This document shows, one piece after another, positions 16,268 through 24,087 of a stretch of DNA of 64,000 nucleotides (position 1 is its first letter; every line of letters starts with the position of its first letter). A program made the position numbers and the translations under genes. The DNA is from Streptomyces sp. WMMB 322 (GTDB lineage: Bacteria; Actinomycetota; Actinomycetes; Streptomycetales; Streptomycetaceae). The stretch is from positions 1 through 64,000 of the forward strand of contig NZ_FMHI01000006.1 of the NCBI RefSeq assembly GCF_900090145.1, read 5' to 3'. A model generated the notes under the pieces. It was not told the origin of the DNA. It was given only the letters and a program-made list of their open reading frames with translations, and did no database searches.

Positions 16268-16567
16268 ATGACAACAACCCAGCATCGTATCCACGACAGT
16301 CACAGCCACATGCACGGCGAAGGATGCGGACACGTCGCCGTGCCGCACGGCGACCACGTGGACTACGCACACGACGGCCACCTGCACCGCCATCACGATG
16401 ATCACACCGACGAATGCGAGACGCAGGAGCACCGGGAACACCCCGGCCATGACCACATGCACGGCGAGGGATGCGGACACGTTGCCGTGCCGCACGGCGA
16501 CCACGTGGACTACGTGCACGAGGGTCACCGGCACGCCGAACACCAGGGCCACTGGGACGACCACTGA
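16268..16567 (+). CDS. His-rich, internally duplicated metal-binding protein
   Basis: The ATG at 16268 with GGGAG 9 nt upstream gives 99 residues with about a quarter His. Residues 15-41 and 66-92 are near-identical copies of one unit (HMHGEGCGHVAVPHGDHVDY then AHDGHLH or VHEGHRH), joined by an HHDDHTDECETQEH linker. Each unit has one Cys and eight or nine His. There is no signal peptide or membrane segment, so it should be cytosolic. Similar short actinobacterial proteins are sometimes labelled zinc transporter permease, for which nothing in this sequence argues. A zinc buffer, store or donor is a better reading. It converges with rpsN across a strong terminator. Confidence 0.8.
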   Translation: MTTTQHRIHDSHSHMHGEGCGHVAVPHGDHVDYAHDGHLHRHHDDHTDECETQEHREHPGHDHMHGEGCGHVAVPHGDHVDYVHEGHRHAEHQGHWDDH

Positions 16568-16621
16568 CATCGGGACCCACTCGTCCGAGAGTCGGCGATT
16601 CACGCTTCGACTGGACGAAAC

Positions 16622-16676
16622 CCGGAAGCGGGGCTCACCGAAGCCGTAGTACTGGTCCGGTGAGCCCCGCTTCCGG
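16622..16676. terminator. Bidirectional terminator hairpin
   Basis: An 18-bp perfect stem (16622-16639 pairing with 16659-16676, CCGGAAGCGGGGCTCACC) has a 19-nt loop. It lies between the His-rich gene (plus) and rpsN (minus) and should stop transcription from both sides. Confidence 0.85.
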
Positions 16677-16735
16677 TCTGGATCAGGCGCACGAAATGGA
16701 TGTCACCGGCGGAAGGTAATGGCGACGGCGCAGGG

Positions 16736-17041
16736 TCACCAGGAGGACTTGGTCACTCCTGGCAGGTATCCCTGGTGCGCGAGCTGGCGCACGCGTACGC
16801 GTGAGAGCCCGAAGGTCCGCAGATGACCGCGCGGCCGTCCGTCGACCGCGTCACGGTTACGAACCCGAGTGGCACTGGCGTCGCGGGGCTGACGGCGCAG
16901 CTCGCGCAGCGCGGCTTCCTTCTCCCTCTCCGTGGAGGAGGGACGGCGCAGTATCTCCTTCAACTCGGCCCGGCGGGCCGCGTACCGCTCCACCACGGCC
17001 TTTCGCTTCTCGTTCTTGGCGATCTTGCTCTTCTTCGCCAT
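16736..17041 (-). CDS. rpsN: Ribosomal protein S14, zinc-free paralogue
   Basis: The 101-residue protein begins [13 protein letters not shown] and ends with [22 protein letters not shown], the long S14 form. It has no Cys, unlike the short zinc-binding S14 with a CxxC...CxxC ribbon. The start overlaps the rpmB stop by one base, so the pair is translationally coupled. It is expressed leftward from the divergent Zur-like palindrome at 17314-17330, which fits ribosome remodelling under zinc shortage. Confidence 0.95.
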   Translation of the reverse strand: MAKKSKIAKNEKRKAVVERYAARRAELKEILRRPSSTEREKEAALRELRRQPRDASATRVRNRDAVDGRPRGHLRTFGLSRVRVRQLAHQGYLPGVTKSSW

Positions 17042-17277
17042 CAGACCTTCCCTCCTCGGGCGCGGATCCTCGCGACGGCCTTTTCGATGCCAATCGCGTC
17101 GAGCGTCTTGATCCCCTTCGCGCTGAGGGTGAGCCGCACATGGCGGCCTTCGCTCGGCAGCCAGTAGCGCCTGCGCTGGATGTTCGGGTTGAAGCGCCGG
17201 CGGGAGCGGCGGTGCGAGTGGGAGACGGTGTTGCCGAACCGGGGCTCGGCGCCTGTCAGTTGGCAGCGGGCGGACAA
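17041..17277 (-). CDS. rpmB: Ribosomal protein L28, zinc-independent paralogue
   Basis: The 78-residue protein carries the L28 core [20 protein letters not shown] at about residues 15-34. Only one Cys (residue 5) remains of the zinc-binding CxxC at the N-terminus, and the C-terminal CxxC of the housekeeping form is absent. It is therefore a C-minus type, with one leftover Cys. It is the promoter-proximal gene of the leftward operon, 37 bp from the perfect palindrome at 17314-17330. Confidence 0.95.
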   Translation of the reverse strand: MSARCQLTGAEPRFGNTVSHSHRRSRRRFNPNIQRRRYWLPSEGRHVRLTLSAKGIKTLDAIGIEKAVARIRARGGKV

Positions 17278-17313
17278 GCGGTGACCTGCCTCTCATGGTC
17301 AGTAGTTTTGTTA

Positions 17314-17330
17314 ATGGAAATCATTTCCAT
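17314..17330. promoter_or_regulatory. Perfect Zur-like palindrome controlling divergent ribosomal operons
   Basis: ATGGAAATCATTTCCAT is an exact 8-1-8 inverted repeat, and its 15-bp core matches the Zur consensus at 12 positions. It lies 37 bp from the rpmB start (minus) and 12 bp from the rpmG start (plus), so one site can repress both operons. Confidence 0.8.
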
Positions 17331-17341
17331 ATACTACACGC

Positions 17342-17506
17342 ATGCCAAGGAACGACCTACGCCCGATCGTCAAGCTCCGGTCCACCGCCGGCACCGGCTA
17401 CACCTACGTGACCCGCAAGAACCGCCGGAACGACCCCGATCGCCTGACCCTGCGCAAGTACGACCCCATAGCCCGTCGGCACGTCGACTTCCGCGAGACC
17501 CGCTGA
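17342..17506 (+). CDS. rpmG: Ribosomal protein L33, zinc-free paralogue
   Basis: The 54-residue protein [20 protein letters not shown]... has the L33 pattern ([22 protein letters not shown]) and no Cys. The zinc form has two CxxC pairs. It is the first gene of the rightward operon rpmG-rpmE2-COG0523-like-rpsR. The ATG is only 12 bp from the palindrome, so the transcript may be leaderless or nearly so, because no clear RBS fits between them. Confidence 0.94.
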   Translation: MPRNDLRPIVKLRSTAGTGYTYVTRKNRRNDPDRLTLRKYDPIARRHVDFRETR

Positions 17507-17529
17507 CCCGCCAACGAAAGGAGAGCGCT

Positions 17530-17784
17530 ATGCAGCCGGGCATACACCCCGCCTACGGTCCCGTCGTCTTCCGGGACAAGGCCGCGGGATTCGCCTTCCT
17601 CACCCGCTCGACCGCCACCAGCGAATCGATGATCGACTGGGAGGACGGCAACAGCTACCCCGTCATCGATGTCGAGATCTCCTCCAAGAGCCACCCCTTC
17701 TACACCGGCACAGCACGCGTCCTGGACACAGCAGGGCGGGTGGAGCGCTTCGAGCGCCGCTACGGCCGTCGTGAGGCCCGCTGA
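17530..17784 (+). CDS. rpmE2: Ribosomal protein L31 type B, zinc-free
   Basis: The 84-residue protein has the type B L31 sequence features ([48 protein letters not shown]) and no Cys. Type B L31 replaces the zinc-binding form when zinc is scarce. AAAGGAGAG precedes the ATG. The stop TGA overlaps the ATG of the following COG0523-like gene by one base, which couples synthesis of the two proteins. Confidence 0.95.
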   Translation: MQPGIHPAYGPVVFRDKAAGFAFLTRSTATSESMIDWEDGNSYPVIDVEISSKSHPFYTGTARVLDTAGRVERFERRYGRREAR

Positions 17785-18935
17785 TGGAGAGGCAGCCGAA
17801 GCTTCCCGTGGTGATCGTCTGCGGGCTGCACGCCGAGGCTCGGACCGAGGTCGTGCAGCGTCTGCTGCGGGCCGTGCCCGGCAGCGTCGCACTGCACCAC
17901 GATCACTCGACGGCCTCACACGGAACCGTGCGGCGGACCATTCGCAGTGACGCCGGTGAACTCAGTGCCGGAGATGCCCCGTTGGTGAACGACTGCGCCT
18001 GCTGCGCCCTGCGCGAGGACCTGATCCCCGAACTGGAGAGGCTGGCCGCGGACGGCCTGACCCGGCTCGCCGTGGTGGAACTGTGGGACTCGGTCGAGCC
18101 CCAGGCCATGGCCGAAGTCATTGCCGCGCACGCTGAAGACGCGGTCCTCACCAATGTCGTCACGGCCGTCGATCCCGCGCTGGTTCTGCCCTGCCTCGGC
18201 AACGGCGACGACCTGGCCGACGCGGGACTCGCCGCCGCCCCCACCGACCAGCGGACCGTCGCCGACACCTTCGCCCGGCAGCTGGAGTACGCCCCCGTAC
18301 TCGCCCTCGTCGACAGCCCTGACTCGGACGAGGAGGACGCGGCTCTGCTCAACCAACTCCACCCCACCGCCTGGCACATACACCCCGCTTCGCAGGAACT
18401 GGCAGCCGCCGCCTTCGCCGGATTCGACGTACGGGCTGCCGCCGCGGCCCAGGAGCCCGCGTGCGCCCTGCTGCCGCAGGAGGCGGACGAAAGCGGAGTG
18501 ACCACCTACGTCTGGCACCGCGACCGCCCCTTCCACCCGGAACGGCTCTACCAGGCGCTGGAGGACCTCACCTGCGCCGCCGCCCGAAGCCGGGGACGGT
18601 TCTGGCTCGCCGACCGTCCCGACACCCTGCTGGCGTGGGACGCCGCTGGAGGCGCACTCAGCGTCGAGAACGCGGGCCCCTGGCTGGCCGCACTCCCGGA
18701 CGCCGCCTGGGAGATGGTGTCACCGGAGCGCACAGCGGCCGCCGCGCTCGACTGGCACCGCGAACACGGTGACCGCTGCCAGCACCTGGTCTTCACCTCA
18801 CCGGCCCTCGACCGGGCCGGACTCGAGGAAGTCCTGGAGTCCTGCCTGCTGACCGACGCCGAATACACCGAAGGCCCCGAAGGATGGCGACGACTGCCGC
18901 CCGCCTTCGCTCCGCTCCTCGACCACGCGACCTGA
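17784..18935 (+). CDS. COG0523-like protein lacking a P-loop but keeping the Cys motif
   Basis: The 383-residue protein aligns by eye with COG0523 along its whole length. The P-loop position reads [19 protein letters not shown], so the GxxGxGK[ST] motif is gone. The metal motif survives as [15 protein letters not shown] (about residues 71-85). The C-terminal CobW_C domain is well kept ([60 protein letters not shown]). It therefore may bind metal without a normal GTPase cycle. It lies between rpmE2 and rpsR in the Zur-box operon, as similar genes do in other streptomycetes. Its product may scavenge or hold zinc released from ribosomes (inference). Confidence 0.82.
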   Translation: MERQPKLPVVIVCGLHAEARTEVVQRLLRAVPGSVALHHDHSTASHGTVRRTIRSDAGELSAGDAPLVNDCACCALREDLIPELERLAADGLTRLAVVELWDSVEPQAMAEVIAAHAEDAVLTNVVTAVDPALVLPCLGNGDDLADAGLAAAPTDQRTVADTFARQLEYAPVLALVDSPDSDEEDAALLNQLHPTAWHIHPASQELAAAAFAGFDVRAAAAAQEPACALLPQEADESGVTTYVWHRDRPFHPERLYQALEDLTCAAARSRGRFWLADRPDTLLAWDAAGGALSVENAGPWLAALPDAAWEMVSPERTAAAALDWHREHGDRCQHLVFTSPALDRAGLEEVLESCLLTDAEYTEGPEGWRRLPPAFAPLLDHAT

Positions 18936-18984
18936 CGCCACCCGAACAACCCGGCGCCCGCATCCCACCCTTGGAGACCACCCC

Positions 18985-19221
18985 ATGTCCCGTCACAACG
19001 CCCCCCGCAAGCCCGCCAAGCCCCGCCGCAACCCGCTGGACGCAGCCGGCATCACCTACATCGACTACAAGGACACCGACCTCCTGCGGAAGTTCATCTC
19101 CGACAGGGGCAAGATCCGAAGCCGCCGCGTGACCCGGATCAACGCCCAACAGCAGCGGCAGATGGCACGGGCGATCAAGAACGCTCGCGAAATGGCACTG
19201 CTGCCTTACGGGAGCCGGTGA
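18985..19221 (+). CDS. rpsR: Ribosomal protein S18, zinc-free paralogue
   Basis: The 78-residue protein contains the S18 core [20 protein letters not shown] and ends [11 protein letters not shown]. The positions that carry Cys in the zinc form read NPLDAA and TRINAQ, so there is no Cys. It is the last gene of the rightward zinc-starvation operon, 49 bp after the COG0523-like gene, with GGAGACC ahead of its ATG. Confidence 0.95.
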   Translation: MSRHNAPRKPAKPRRNPLDAAGITYIDYKDTDLLRKFISDRGKIRSRRVTRINAQQQRQMARAIKNAREMALLPYGSR

Positions 19222-19588
19222 ACGCGACTGCGCCGAAGGCCGGAGGAGTACTGCCCGCCGCAACAACGAGCCCTCCGGCTTGTAACAACCGCCCCGCTTG
19301 TCGTGAGCACTGCCTGTGAGAAGCGGGTCGGTGGGCTGGATCGCCCTGTACCTGCGTGCCTCCGGGCAGTCGGCTCACCAGTCCTCGGACGATGCTGCAT
19401 CCGTAGGCATGGCATCACTCAGGACGCGCACTACAGTGAGACGGCGGCGGAACAGTCGCGGACGACGAGATCGGTCGTTCCAGGGCCACGTCCGTTCCGG
19501 CGTGGCCAGGGCGACCCTGTGCGGGACGTGTACTCATGACGGAGACAATCCGGCGCCGCACTCCTGAAAGCGTTGGGAGGATCAGGGG
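19222..19588. other. Intergenic stretch between rpsR and the first YibE/F gene
   Basis: No convincing coding frame and no Zur-like palindrome are seen. The promoter of the YibE/F gene should be here, but no strong element was identified by eye. Confidence 0.4.
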
Positions 19589-21061
19589 GTGACCAGAACT
19601 CCTCCGTTCCTCAACGGCAGGCAGGCTCCGGGCTCAGCGGGCTCCCAGCGGGTTCCGGGCCCCGGCCATGCCCAGGAGCGTCGCGAGGAGCCCCCCGCAC
19701 CGGGCCACGCACTGGAGCACGGACATGCACACGGTCATGGGCCTGCGGCTCCGGTGTCGCGCCGTCTGCGCAAGGTGATCGCGGCGGTTCTGATCCCCTT
19801 CGCCGTGGCCGTCCTGGCCGGGCTCGTCGCGCTGTGGCCCGGCGGAGTGCCCGAGAAGGGCGGGCCCAGCGGCGTCGGCTTCGACAGGCCCACCCTCCCG
19901 GCCCGTGTCACCGCCGTGCGGGTCGTCGACTGCAAGGACGTGAACGCGCAGCCGCCCGCGGGGCAGCCGGGCCAGACCCCCGGGCAGTCCGCGGGCGCCG
20001 GCGGCCAGGGCGGCGCGGGCAAGGCCGGCGGGACGTGCCGCAAGGCGACCGTCGAGGTCACCGGCGGCAAGGACAAGGGCAGCACGTTCACCGAGGTCAT
20101 CACCCCCGACGCCACCCGCACCTACTCCGCCGGGCAGGACGTCGTCGTCGCCTACGCCGCGAAGGCGCCGCCCGAACTGCGCTACAGCGTCATCGACGTC
20201 GACCGGAAGCTGCCGATGGTGCTGCTCGCGGGCATCTTCGCGCTGTTCGTCGTGCTGGTGGGGCGGCTGCGCGGCGTACTCGCGCTGGTCGGTCTCGCGG
20301 TGAGTTTCGCGGTGCTGAGCCTGTTCATCCTGCCCGCGATACTTCAGGGTTCGAATCCCCTGGTGGTCGCGGTGATCGGAGGCAGCGCGATCATGCTGGC
20401 CACGCTGTACATGTGCCACGGCCTGTCCGCCCGCACCTCCGTGGCCGTCCTGGGCACCCTGATCTCACTGCTGCTCATCGGTGTGCTCGGCTCCGCCTTC
20501 ATCGGCTGGGCCAATCTGACGGGCAACACCGACGACCAGACAGGCCTGGTGCACGGTCTCTTCCCCGGCATCGGCATCCAGGGCCTGCTGCTGGCGGGTG
20601 TGCTGATCGGCTCGCTCGGCGTGCTCGACGACGTGACGGTCACGCAGACCTCGGCGGTGTGGGAGCTGAAGGAGGCCGATCCGGGCGCCGGGTGGCGGAA
20701 GTTGTACGGCTCGGCGATGCGCATCGGGCGGGATCACATCGCCTCGGTGGTCAACACCCTCGTGCTGGCCTACGCGGGCGCCGCGCTGCCGCTGATGCTG
20801 CTGTTCTCCATCGCGCGCAGCGGCGTGACCGCGGTGGCCACCAGCGAGGTCGTCGCGGAGGAGATCGTCCGCACCCTCGTCGGCTCGATCGGGCTGGTGG
20901 CCTCGGTGCCGGTGACGACGCTGCTGGCCGCACTCGTCGTCTCCTCGGACCGGCACAGGGCCCCGGCGGAAGGCGTCCCCGCAGGCGCCGCCGCACCGAG
21001 GGAAGCGATGAAGCCGGCAGTTGTCAGCCACCGGGGCGGGAAGAGGAGAAGGCCCAAGTGA
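19589..21061 (+). CDS. YibE/F-family multi-pass membrane protein, copy 1
   Basis: The GTG at 19589 with GGAGG at 19576-19580 gives 490 residues. A cytoplasmic N-terminal tail of about 60 residues contains the His-rich run GHALEHGHAHGHGPA, then one transmembrane helix (KVIAAVLIPFAVAVLAGLVAL). An extracytoplasmic domain of about 120 residues with two Cys follows, and then eight or so hydrophobic helices including the YibE/F signature regions (MVLLAGIFALFVVLVGRLRG, DVTVTQTSAVWEL, GRDHIASVVNTLVLAYAGAALP). The family is thought to be transporters of unknown substrate. Its neighbours (znuACB converging from the right, zinc-free ribosomal genes to the left) and the His tail suggest a metal-related role. 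A second copy lies on the other side of znuACB. Confidence 0.85.
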   Translation: MTRTPPFLNGRQAPGSAGSQRVPGPGHAQERREEPPAPGHALEHGHAHGHGPAAPVSRRLRKVIAAVLIPFAVAVLAGLVALWPGGVPEKGGPSGVGFDRPTLPARVTAVRVVDCKDVNAQPPAGQPGQTPGQSAGAGGQGGAGKAGGTCRKATVEVTGGKDKGSTFTEVITPDATRTYSAGQDVVVAYAAKAPPELRYSVIDVDRKLPMVLLAGIFALFVVLVGRLRGVLALVGLAVSFAVLSLFILPAILQGSNPLVVAVIGGSAIMLATLYMCHGLSARTSVAVLGTLISLLLIGVLGSAFIGWANLTGNTDDQTGLVHGLFPGIGIQGLLLAGVLIGSLGVLDDVTVTQTSAVWELKEADPGAGWRKLYGSAMRIGRDHIASVVNTLVLAYAGAALPLMLLFSIARSGVTAVATSEVVAEEIVRTLVGSIGLVASVPVTTLLAALVVSSDRHRAPAEGVPAGAAAPREAMKPAVVSHRGGKRRRPK

Positions 21062-21105
21062 GCCGCAAGGCGGCAACAGGCCCTTGACGCCCGGTGCGCA
21101 TCACG

Positions 21106-21999
21106 TCAGCCGAGTTCCAGGACCCTTCTTCTGCCTCCTCTTCTGCCCCCGAACTTCCTGGTCCGGCGGGTGCCCGCCAAGCGGCAGACGACGTAGATCA
21201 CGAACGAGACCGTGGTGACGTACGGGCTGATCGGAATGCTGCCACCGAGGGCGAGCAGGATGCCGCCCTCGATCGAGGCCATCGCGAAGACCACGCTCAA
21301 CACGGGCAGCAGCACAGGTGAGGCTGTGATCCGGGCCGCGGCAGCCGCGGGGGTGACGACGAGAGTGAGGACCAGCAGCGCTCCCACGATCTGCACCGAC
21401 AGGGCGACTGCGAGCCCCAGCACGACCATGAAGGCGAACGACAGCGCCCGTACCGGCACTCCCCTGGCTTCGGCCACCTCGGGGTCGGCGCTGGCGAACG
21501 TCAGCGGTCGCCATATGACCGCCAGGGCGATGAGCACCAGGGCGGAGGTGCCGAGCAGCCATGACATCTGCGGAGTGTCGACGGCGACGATCTGTCCTGT
21601 GAGGATGCCGAACTTGTTTGCCGCCCGGCCCTTGTAGAGGGCGAGGAAGAGGACGCCCAGACCGAGGCCGAAGGGCATCAGAGTGCCGATCAGGGAGTTG
21701 CGGTCGCGGGCACGCGAGCCGAGCAGGCCGATCGTTCCGGCCGCGATCAGTGATCCGATGATCGAGCCTGCCACGATGTTGGCCCCCAGCAGCAGTGCCG
21801 CTGAGGCGCCGGCGAACGACAGCTCGCTGATGCCGTGCACCGCGAACGGCAGGTCCCGCCTGATCACGAAGACACCCACAAGGCCACCGACCAGACCCAG
21901 GGCGGCACCGGCGATGAGCGAATTGCGTACCAGGACGAGCAGTTCCCCGTAGTCGTCGAAGTTGAAGATCTGCTGCCAGACGCCGTCAGCAATGATCAA
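21106..21999 (-). CDS. znuB: Zinc ABC transporter permease
   Basis: The 297-residue protein is an ABC-3 family permease with about eight hydrophobic helices. The segments FVIRRDLPFAVHGISELSFAGA (the HGISELSFAG stretch) and GALLVLTLVVTPAAAAARI are characteristic of ZnuB/TroC-type metal permeases. It overlaps znuC by 4 bp and is the last gene of znuACB. It forms the membrane channel for zinc delivered by ZnuA. Confidence 0.93.
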   Translation of the reverse strand: MIIADGVWQQIFNFDDYGELLVLVRNSLIAGAALGLVGGLVGVFVIRRDLPFAVHGISELSFAGASAALLLGANIVAGSIIGSLIAAGTIGLLGSRARDRNSLIGTLMPFGLGLGVLFLALYKGRAANKFGILTGQIVAVDTPQMSWLLGTSALVLIALAVIWRPLTFASADPEVAEARGVPVRALSFAFMVVLGLAVALSVQIVGALLVLTLVVTPAAAAARITASPVLLPVLSVVFAMASIEGGILLALGGSIPISPYVTTVSFVIYVVCRLAGTRRTRKFGGRRGGRRRVLELG

Positions 22000-22889
22000 G
22001 ACCGTGCTCCGTCCGGCAGTTCGGGGTGATGCGACGAATCCGCCATCTCGTCAGGGGCTCCGACGACCATGACCCGGTCCCGGACGCGGATCACGTCGAC
22101 TTCGGTGCCGTACAGCTGCGAAAGAGCGGCCGAGGTCAGCACCTCCTCCGGTGTGCCGGCCCGGTAACCACCCCGGGCGAAGTACAGCACCCGGTCCGCC
22201 AGTTCCAGCACGGGGTTGATCTCGTGGGTCACGAAGACCACGGCTGTGCCGTGTGACCGGCGCCTGCCATCGACGAGCCCGGTAACGGCCCGCTGGTGAT
22301 GCAGATCGAGGGAGAGCAGCGGCTCGTCGCACAGCAAGATCCGCGGATCGGTTGCCAGAGCCTGGCCGACGCGTACGCGTTGCCGCTCCCCACCGGACAG
22401 AAGGCCGACGGGGACGTCCGCGTACGCGGCGGCCCCGACCGACTCGAGGGCGTCGTCCACCCGGTGGCGGACCGTGCCGCCGCGCAGCCGCGGTCCGAAG
22501 AGATGTCCGTCGATGCCGAGCCGGATCAGATCCCTGGATCGGAGGGTGGCGTGTGCGGGCAGTGAGGCCTGCTGCGGGATGTAGCCGATGTGCCGGCTGC
22601 CCCTGTGAGGCCGACGGCCGAGCACCGCCAGCTTCCCGGCGGACAGCTGCTGCTGGCCCAGCACGGCGCGGATGAAGCTGGTCTTCCCCGAGCCGTTGGG
22701 TCCGAGCACGGCCAGGAACTCCCCCGGCCGCACGTCGAGATCCAGGCCCTGCCACAAGACGCGCTCGCCGTAGGACAGAGCAGCGTCGCGGAGGCTGATC
22801 ACGGGGTCGTCGGCCGCGGCATCCGCGCCGCGTCCCTCCGTCCTGCCCTGTCGTGGGCGGGGTATTGGCATCGAAGTCCGCTGCCTCAC
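21996..22889 (-). CDS. znuC: Zinc ABC transporter ATPase
   Basis: The ATPase has Walker A GPNGSGKTS, signature LSGGERQR, Walker B ILLCDEPLLSLD and the switch His in FVTHEINPVLE. The GTG at 22889 overlaps the znuA stop (GTGA), giving 297 residues. An internal ATG at 22871 is an alternative start. An N-terminal extension of about 25 residues rich in Arg and Ala precedes the ABC domain. It energises zinc import with ZnuA and ZnuB. Confidence 0.93.
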   Translation of the reverse strand: MRQRTSMPIPRPRQGRTEGRGADAAADDPVISLRDAALSYGERVLWQGLDLDVRPGEFLAVLGPNGSGKTSFIRAVLGQQQLSAGKLAVLGRRPHRGSRHIGYIPQQASLPAHATLRSRDLIRLGIDGHLFGPRLRGGTVRHRVDDALESVGAAAYADVPVGLLSGGERQRVRVGQALATDPRILLCDEPLLSLDLHHQRAVTGLVDGRRRSHGTAVVFVTHEINPVLELADRVLYFARGGYRAGTPEEVLTSAALSQLYGTEVDVIRVRDRVMVVGAPDEMADSSHHPELPDGARS

Positions 22890-23824
22890 TGGTCCAGCGC
22901 GCTCGCGAGCGCGTCGACGTTCGCGGTCATCCAGGCGATGTAGCCCTTGCCCTCCGGGAGGGTCTCGGTCACGGAGACGACAGGAATCCCGGCCTTCTTG
23001 GCTGCCCCCTCGACCTTCTTGGTCTGCGGGCCGGTGGTCTGCTCGTTGTAGACGAGGGCCTTGACCTTCTTGCCGCTGAACAGCGCCAACGTGGACTGCA
23101 GAGTCTTCGGCGAGACGTCGTCGCCCTCCTCGATGGCCTCGCTGAAGGCTTCGGGGGTCTTGTTCTCCAGTCCGCTCGCCTCGGTGAGGTACAGCGGCAC
23201 GGGCTCGGTGATGGCCACAGCCTCACCCTCGTGGTCGCTCTTGATCTGCCGTTCCTTGGCTTCCAGCGGCTTCAGCTTCGCTTTGAAGGCCTTCGCGTTC
23301 TTGGTGAAGGTGGAGGCGTGGTCAGGGTCGGCCTTGGCCAGGCCGGCGGCTATGCGGTCGGCGAGCTTGGCGACGGAGGGGAAGTCGTACCAGACATGCT
23401 CGTTGAGCTCCTCGCCCTCCGGAGCGGTCCTGCCGGAGGTCTTCACCGCGTTGATCACCTCAGGGGACGCGTTGTTCCCGCCCTTCAGCATCCGGTCGAC
23501 GAAGTCGTCGTACCCGCCGCCGTTTTCGATGACGACCTTCGCTTTGGACAGTGCCAGCTGATTCCGGGTGTTGGCTTCGTAGGAGTGCGGGTCCTGGCTG
23601 GGGTCACTGACGATCGAAGTGACCTTCACCCTCCCCGCACCTATCTCCTTGGCGATGTCGCCGTAGACGTTCGTGGAGGCCACCACCGGTACGGCAGATG
23701 AGGAAGCAGCGTCCTGCGAGGTGCCGGAGTCGCTTCCGGAATCGGACGAGCTGCTGCAGCCGGTCAGAACGGCCAGGGACGCGACGGCTATCAGCGCTGG
23801 ATGCCGGGACCAGGACGTACGCAT
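22886..23824 (-). CDS. znuA: Zinc-binding lipoprotein of the ABC importer
   Basis: The ATG at 23824, with GGAGG 8 nt upstream, gives 312 residues. A lipoprotein signal ends at LAVLTGC, and a Ser-rich linker follows. The cluster A-I binding-protein fold shows likely metal ligands in DPHSYE (His), ELNEHVWYDFPS (His) and the later SDHEGEAVAITEP segment, with the final acidic ligand expected near YNEQTTG. The usual His-rich mobile loop is short here. Two Zur-like boxes lie 74 and 113 nt upstream of the start. Confidence 0.93.
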   Translation of the reverse strand: MRTSWSRHPALIAVASLAVLTGCSSSSDSGSDSGTSQDAASSSAVPVVASTNVYGDIAKEIGAGRVKVTSIVSDPSQDPHSYEANTRNQLALSKAKVVIENGGGYDDFVDRMLKGGNNASPEVINAVKTSGRTAPEGEELNEHVWYDFPSVAKLADRIAAGLAKADPDHASTFTKNAKAFKAKLKPLEAKERQIKSDHEGEAVAITEPVPLYLTEASGLENKTPEAFSEAIEEGDDVSPKTLQSTLALFSGKKVKALVYNEQTTGPQTKKVEGAAKKAGIPVVSVTETLPEGKGYIAWMTANVDALASALDQ

Positions 23825-23897
23825 GGTTTTCCTCCGCAACAAGATGGCAGGTACGCCGAGCGCGGGACCTTGCCTCGGCCTCAGCAGCGAGGCTAGA

Positions 23898-23912
23898 TGG
23901 AAACGGATGTCA
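23898..23912. promoter_or_regulatory. Zur-like box, promoter-proximal, upstream of znuA
   Basis: TGGAAACGGATGTCA matches the consensus at 10 of 15 positions. It lies 74 nt upstream of znuA and 25 bp from a second, better box at 23937, so the promoter may carry a tandem operator. Confidence 0.4.
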
Positions 23913-23936
23913 AGACCATCTTCGTGGCGTCCAATA

Positions 23937-23951
23937 TGAAAATCGTTGCCA
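23937..23951. promoter_or_regulatory. Zur-like box, distal, upstream of znuA
   Basis: TGAAAATCGTTGCCA matches at 11 of 15 positions with a perfect left arm. It sits in an AT-rich pocket (23930-23960) within the 263-bp gap between znuA and the second YibE/F gene. Both lie on the minus strand, so this is also downstream of that gene's 3' side neighbour region. Confidence 0.6.
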
Positions 23952-24087
23952 ATTATTGACTGACAGACACTCCCCGGAACCAGGCGGGATCAAGCGGTCC
24001 ACGGAACGCGAACCCTGGGCACCACCAACCCAGCAGCGGTCTTGGTGGCGAACCAGAGGCTCCGAGTCAGCGCCCCATGCGCAAGGT

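Noticed and set aside
20348..20359. GGTTCGAATCCC, a perfect T-loop-like sequence
   Set aside because: It is in frame inside the YibE/F gene, encoding part of QGSNPL, which recurs as HGSNPL in the paralogue at 24088. No tRNA arms surround it.
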